The notes under the pieces: model-generated | What the model was told of the DNA's origin: nothing | The model's database searches: none | The model's input: the letters and a program-made list of their open reading frames with translations, nothing else | Shown: positions 35,256 through 38,101 of the stretch, one piece after another | Numbering within the stretch: position 1 is the stretch's first letter | Layout of the letters: each line of letters opens with the position of its first letter | Position numbers and translations under genes: made by a program | NCBI GenBank assembly: GCA_017995215.1 | Contig: JAGOJH010000020.1 | Location: 1 to 38,101 of the forward strand | DNA: 38,101 bases | Origin: Thermoclostridium sp. | GTDB lineage: Bacteria > Bacillota > Clostridia > DSM-8532 | Reading direction: 5' to 3'

Positions 35256-35284
35256 AAGGCAGACCTGCTTGGGTCTGCCTTTTA
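35256..35284 (+). terminator. Rho-independent terminator of the ior-paaK operon
   Basis: The stem AAGGCAGACC (35256-35265) / GGTCTGCCTT (35272-35281) is followed by T's. Confidence 0.9.
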
Positions 35285-35350
35285 TACACCTGCGAAGAAA
35301 CATCTATTTCTTTAATGACAAATCATGTAGACCAACCCGCGAAATTCTTC

Positions 35351-35379
35351 TTGACCAAACTGTGTTTGGACAGTATAAT
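35351..35379 (+). promoter_or_regulatory. promoter of the tRNA genes
   Basis: TTGACC (35351-35356), 17 bp, TATAAT (35374-35379), 25 bp before the tRNA-Asn. Confidence 0.8.
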
Positions 35380-35404
35380 ATTATTTGCGCTAACTGTTAG
35401 ACGT

Positions 35405-35480
35405 TCCTCAATAGCTCAGCCGGTAGAGCATGCGGCTGTTAACCGCAGGGTCGTTGGTTCGAGTCCAACTTGGGGAGCCA
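35405..35480 (+). tRNA. tRNA-Asn (anticodon GTT)
   Basis: A 76-nt cloverleaf including an encoded CCA (35478-35480). The acceptor stem TCCTCAA pairs with TTGGGGA (one G-U). The anticodon loop CTGTTAA gives GTT. The D-arm has AGCTCAGCCGGTAGAGC and the T-loop TTCGAGT. It is the first gene of a two-tRNA transcript. Confidence 0.97.
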
Positions 35481-35483
35481 CTT

Positions 35484-35560
35484 GGGCCTTTAGCTCAGTT
35501 GGTTAGAGCAACCGGCTCATAACCGGTTGGTCCGGGGTTCGAGTCCCTGAAGGCCCACCA
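35484..35560 (+). tRNA. tRNA-Met (anticodon CAT; tRNA-Ile2 possible)
   Basis: A 77-nt cloverleaf with an encoded CCA. The acceptor stem is GGGCCTT/AAGGCCC and the anticodon loop CTCATAA gives CAT. The anticodon stem ACCGG/CCGGT lacks the GGG/CCC pairs of initiator tRNA and the first acceptor pair is normal, so it is not fMet. A CAT tRNA can also be the isoleucine tRNA modified by TilS; sequence reading alone does not decide. Confidence 0.9.
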
Positions 35561-35597
35561 AAAAAAGGGATGGATAAATCATTATCCATCTTTTTTT
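35561..35597 (+). terminator. Rho-independent terminator of the tRNA genes
   Basis: The stem GATGGATAA (35569-35577) / TTATCCATC (35582-35590), loop ATCA, is followed by T7. An A6 tract before it would allow use on both strands. Confidence 0.93.
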
Positions 35598-35621
35598 ATG
35601 TTCAGGAACGAGGGAGACCTT

Positions 35622-36320
35622 ATGATCCATTTACAGGGAAGGCTGCTTCAAACGGCTTCCATGCTTGAGGGCTGTGAAAGGCCTGCAGATATCGGCACAG
35701 ACCATGCCTATATCCCCATTTATCTGGTACAATCCGGTAAATGCGGCAGGGTGATTGCCACGGACGTGAAAAAAGGGCCACTAAAAAAGGCGGCAATGAA
35801 TATTGAAAAGTATCTTCTGACTGAAAAGATAGAGCTTCGCCTTGGAGACGGAATAGAGCCCGTAAAGCAGGGGGAATGCGATAGTTTTATTGTTGCTGGT
35901 ATGGGGGGCGTAGTCATTTCGGAAATCCTTGAAGGATCTCCTGAGGTTGTGAAGCAGGCAAAAGCACTTGTTCTGCAGCCGGTCTATACCGAAGCGTGTC
36001 TGCGGGAATATCTGTGTCGAATGGGGTTTCGTACAGAGTCTGAGGTTCTGGTTTGGGATGAGGGACGATTTTATGTGGTTCTTCGTGTTGTATATGATGG
36101 TATTATACGGCAGGAAGAAGACCTGCACTATCATATCGGAAGGCTCTTGTTTGAACGAAAAGACCCGCTGCTGAAGCCTTATCTGGAAAGACGCATTCGC
36201 ATTCAGTCAAAGATTGCTCATGGTATGGCAAAATCAGGCCTTCGGGATCCCAATGACATTAAAAAAGAACTGCATCTTCTGGAAAGAATGAAAGAGGCCT
36301 ATGTAACCGTGGAAACCTGA
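35622..36320 (+). CDS. trmK: tRNA (adenine22-N1)-methyltransferase
   Basis: TrmK methylates A22 in the D-arm of tRNAs, using AdoMet. From ATG 35622 it has 232 residues; GGGAG (35612-35616) supports this start, while an in-frame ATG at 35598 directly follows the terminator T-tract. Family marks are CERPADIGTDHAYIPIYL, VIATDVKKGPLKKA and IVAGMGGVVISEIL. Its frequent neighbour, a Nif3-family gene, follows 84 bp downstream, as in Bacillus yqfN-yqfO. Confidence 0.94.
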   Translation: MIHLQGRLLQTASMLEGCERPADIGTDHAYIPIYLVQSGKCGRVIATDVKKGPLKKAAMNIEKYLLTEKIELRLGDGIEPVKQGECDSFIVAGMGGVVISEILEGSPEVVKQAKALVLQPVYTEACLREYLCRMGFRTESEVLVWDEGRFYVVLRVVYDGIIRQEEDLHYHIGRLLFERKDPLLKPYLERRIRIQSKIAHGMAKSGLRDPNDIKKELHLLERMKEAYVTVET

Positions 36321-36404
36321 TAGAGTATCACAGAAGCAGATGAATCATCCATCGCATGCGTTGAAAGCTTCAGATAAATCTGTTAAGATGAACTGGACAA
36401 TGGT

Positions 36405-37523
36405 GTGAAGGATGTGAGCTGCTTGCAGTGTAAAGAGATTATTGCTTTTTTGGAGAAGGAAGCTCCGCTGTTTTTGCAGGAAGATTATGATAATTCCGGT
36501 TTGCAGTGGGGAAACCCAGACAATGAGGTTCAAAAGATACTGGTCTGCCTGGACCTTACACAGGAAGCTGTAAATACTGCCATAAGAGAAAAGGTGCAGA
36601 TGATCCTTTCACATCATCCCATTCTGTTCCGTCCGATGAAAAGCATTCATACCGGCTTTGGAACAGGCGCCATGCTTGCGCAGTGCATTAGGGAAAACAT
36701 ATGTGTGTACGCGGCACATACCAATTTTGATGTTGCCCGAAACGGTCTGAACAATTATCTTGCCGCAGCATTGGAGCTGCAGGAGATTGAAGGTCTGAAG
36801 CCGCAATACAGGGAAGCGTTGTACAAGCTGGTGGTGTTTATCCCTGAAAAAAGCCTGGAACAGGTTCAAAAAGCGATTTTTGAAGCCGGTGCCGGATGGA
36901 TCGGAAAATACAGTGATTGCGGTTTTTCAGTGGAAGGGAAGGGAACCTTTAAACCGGGTGACGGAACAAACCCTTATATTGGGCAAAAGGGAGAGCTGGA
37001 GGCTGTTCGTGAATACCGTCTTGAAACTATAGTGCCTCATGAACGGCTGGATAAAGTGATTGAGAGCATGTTGAAAGCACACCCATACGAAGAGGTTGCT
37101 TACGATGTTTACCGCCTGGAACAGCCTATGGTTGAATACAGTCTGGGCAAGGTGGGAATACTGAAAGACAAGCTGAGCGCAGCAGCATTTATTGATTATG
37201 TGAAGGAAAAACTGCAGGTTTCAAATGTACGCATTATCGGTGGAATTAACCCTCATTCCATCAGCAGGGTAGCCGTATTTTGCGGAAGCTTTGACGGTGA
37301 TGCTAAGGCGGTGAAAGCCCGAAAACCAGACGCTTTGGTGACTGGTGACCTGAAATACCATGATGCGCAGGATTTGCTGCAGGCAGGTATTTTTACCGTG
37401 GATGCCGGGCATTACCACACCGAAAAACTGTTTATTCAGGGAATATCTGATGTATTGAAAAAACAGTTCAAAGATGTTATAATCTTCGAGCACTATGGGC
37501 AGGACATATTTGAATACAGGTAA
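36405..37523 (+). CDS. Nif3-like dinuclear metal center protein (YqfO type)
   Basis: A 372-residue member of the Nif3/YbgI (GTP cyclohydrolase 1 type 2/NIF3) family. Metal-binding marks are ILSHHPILF near residue 67, VYAAHTNFDVARNGLN, and DAGHYHTEKLF at the C-terminus. Between the halves (about residues 130-235) is the CutA/PII-like insert (KLVVFIPEKSLEQVQKAIFEAGAGWIGKY, HPYEEVAYDVY) found in Gram-positive YqfO. The biochemical role is unsettled. The start is uncertain: GTG 36405 has a weak site; GTG 36414 or TTG 36420 downstream lie close to GAAGGA (36407-36412). It is next to trmK as in many Firmicutes. Confidence 0.92.
   Translation: MKDVSCLQCKEIIAFLEKEAPLFLQEDYDNSGLQWGNPDNEVQKILVCLDLTQEAVNTAIREKVQMILSHHPILFRPMKSIHTGFGTGAMLAQCIRENICVYAAHTNFDVARNGLNNYLAAALELQEIEGLKPQYREALYKLVVFIPEKSLEQVQKAIFEAGAGWIGKYSDCGFSVEGKGTFKPGDGTNPYIGQKGELEAVREYRLETIVPHERLDKVIESMLKAHPYEEVAYDVYRLEQPMVEYSLGKVGILKDKLSAAAFIDYVKEKLQVSNVRIIGGINPHSISRVAVFCGSFDGDAKAVKARKPDALVTGDLKYHDAQDLLQAGIFTVDAGHYHTEKLFIQGISDVLKKQFKDVIIFEHYGQDIFEYR
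37455..37483 (+). promoter_or_regulatory. candidate rnpB promoter inside the 3' end of the Nif3 gene
   Basis: TTGAAA (37455-37460), 17 bp, TGTTATAAT with TATAAT at 37478-37483. It would start transcription near 37490 and give rnpB a 5' leader of about 120 nt, removed on maturation. Confidence 0.5.
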
Positions 37524-37613
37524 CAGCTGAGAATGCATTATCAACCTAACCTAACAATTGTATGTCCTGAAACCTTTATTCCAGGACCTGAAGATGACGA
37601 CTTACAACTACAT

Positions 37614-38005
37614 ATTGAGCAAGCCAGGTGATCGCGTGTGCAGGCCGAAAGGCCGTATACGAGGAAAGTCCGGGCTCCACAGGGCAGGGTGCCGGGTAAC
37701 TCCCGGTCAAGGCGACTTGAAGGAAAGTGCAACAGAAATAAACCGCCTTAACGGGAAAACGCAGAGAAATTTTCCAATGGAAAATTTTAAAGTGTTTTCT
37801 CCTGAGGTAAGGGTGGAAAGGCGAGGTAAAAGCTCACCGGTTCCCTGGCGACAGGGAACGCTCTGTAAACCCCACCTGGAGCAACACCGTGATGAGGACG
37901 CACTGGCTGCCCGCCAGTCCTCAGAGGTGGCTTGAGCCGCGCAGTAATGCCCGGCCTAGATAGATGATCATCCAATACAGAACCCGGCTTACAGGCTTAC
38001 TCAAT
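37614..38005 (+). ncRNA. rnpB: RNase P RNA, bacterial
   Basis: This is the catalytic RNA that trims tRNA 5' ends. The ends pair as helix P1: ATTGAGCAAGCC (37614-37625) with GGCTTACTCAAT (37994-38005), one mismatch. Conserved blocks are GAGGAAAGTCCGGGCTCC near 37661, AGGGTGCCGGGTAACTCCCGG, GGTAAAAGCTCACCGG, CTGTAAACCCCACC and the 3' ACAGAACCCGGCTTA. Its layout of about 390 nt looks closer to type A, but I did not fold it. A terminator follows. Confidence 0.95.
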
Positions 38006-38017
38006 AATACATGCATG

Positions 38018-38045
38018 AACACCCGCTTTCAGGGCGGGTGTTTTT
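38018..38045 (+). terminator. Rho-independent terminator of rnpB
   Basis: The stem AACACCCGC (38018-38026) / GCGGGTGTT (38034-38042) is followed by T's. Confidence 0.92.
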
Positions 38046-38101
38046 GCGTTCATGGCCGGGAATAACTATTGCCGGAACCAGTAAATTGTGTAACAATGAA
38101 T

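Noticed and set aside
35032..35289. A minus-strand protein starting MYKRQ
   Set aside because: It begins in the paaK terminator and runs antisense to paaK; a known type of false gene.
35315..35506. A 63-residue protein on the plus strand
   Set aside because: It runs across the tRNA-Asn gene and into the tRNA-Met gene.
37558..37935. A 125-residue protein
   Set aside because: It lies almost wholly within the RNase P RNA.

Overview
The window looks like a chromosomal segment of an anaerobic, spore-forming-lineage member of the Clostridia. The grounds are low-to-mid GC by eye, strong GGAGG-type ribosome binding sites, TTGACA/TATAAT promoters (often with an extended TGn -10), YlbJ, MutS2, a zinc-ribbon L28 and L32, TrmK, an Asp23/Gls24 protein, a class I c-di-GMP riboswitch, a ferredoxin-dependent indolepyruvate oxidoreductase and a bacterial RNase P RNA. 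I do not see enough to name a genus. I found no phage, insertion sequence, plasmid origin or CRISPR array.

Layout. 1-2200: a secreted phosphodiester-glycosidase protein with stalk and TPR domains. 2260-5620: an aconitase / NADP-isocitrate dehydrogenase operon whose promoter lies inside a long perfect inverted repeat; these two steps take citrate to 2-oxoglutarate. 5720-6176: a free-standing transcription unit made of a c-di-GMP-I riboswitch, a 14-codon ORF and about 160 nt of structured tail, closed by a strong terminator. 6240-10300: an RluB-type pseudouridine synthase, a membrane protein, glyA, YceD and rpmF. 10527-13980: a DUF512 radical-SAM protein, a GT4 glycosyltransferase and mntP. 14156-16056 (minus): a GT39-like membrane glycosyltransferase fused to a DUF2141 domain, with a possible frameshift at an A8 run. 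16456-20940: rpmB (minus), then recG-rsmD-coaD and a coiled-coil protein. 20941-22077 (minus): ylbJ. 22240-25090: an Asp23, DUF5685, J-protein and membrane-protein cluster. 25093-25289: a degenerate 40-bp tandem repeat. 25421-29176: a cell-wall amidase and mutS2. 29335-31137 (minus): an aldo/keto reductase and a membrane protein. 31434-35284: iorA-iorB-paaK. 35351-38045: tRNA-Asn, tRNA-Met, trmK, a Nif3-family gene and rnpB.

How the genes fit together. Most are housekeeping genes for translation (rpmF, rpmB, rsmD, rluB, trmK, tRNAs, rnpB), DNA repair (recG, mutS2), coenzyme A and one-carbon supply (coaD, glyA), and envelope work (amidase, glycosyltransferases, NAGPA-like protein). The ior-paaK operon is the clearest catabolic unit. 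It would oxidise aryl-pyruvates to aryl-acetyl-CoA with reduced ferredoxin, with a phenylacetate-CoA ligase linking the free acid to the CoA ester.

The least explained parts are the c-di-GMP riboswitch with no ordinary target gene, the palindrome over the aconitase promoter, three genes whose translation starts are non-canonical or frameshifted (rluB-like, GT39-DUF2141, rsmD), the intergenic 40-bp repeat, and the J-protein with a 15-residue glutamine run and a cysteine-rich tail.
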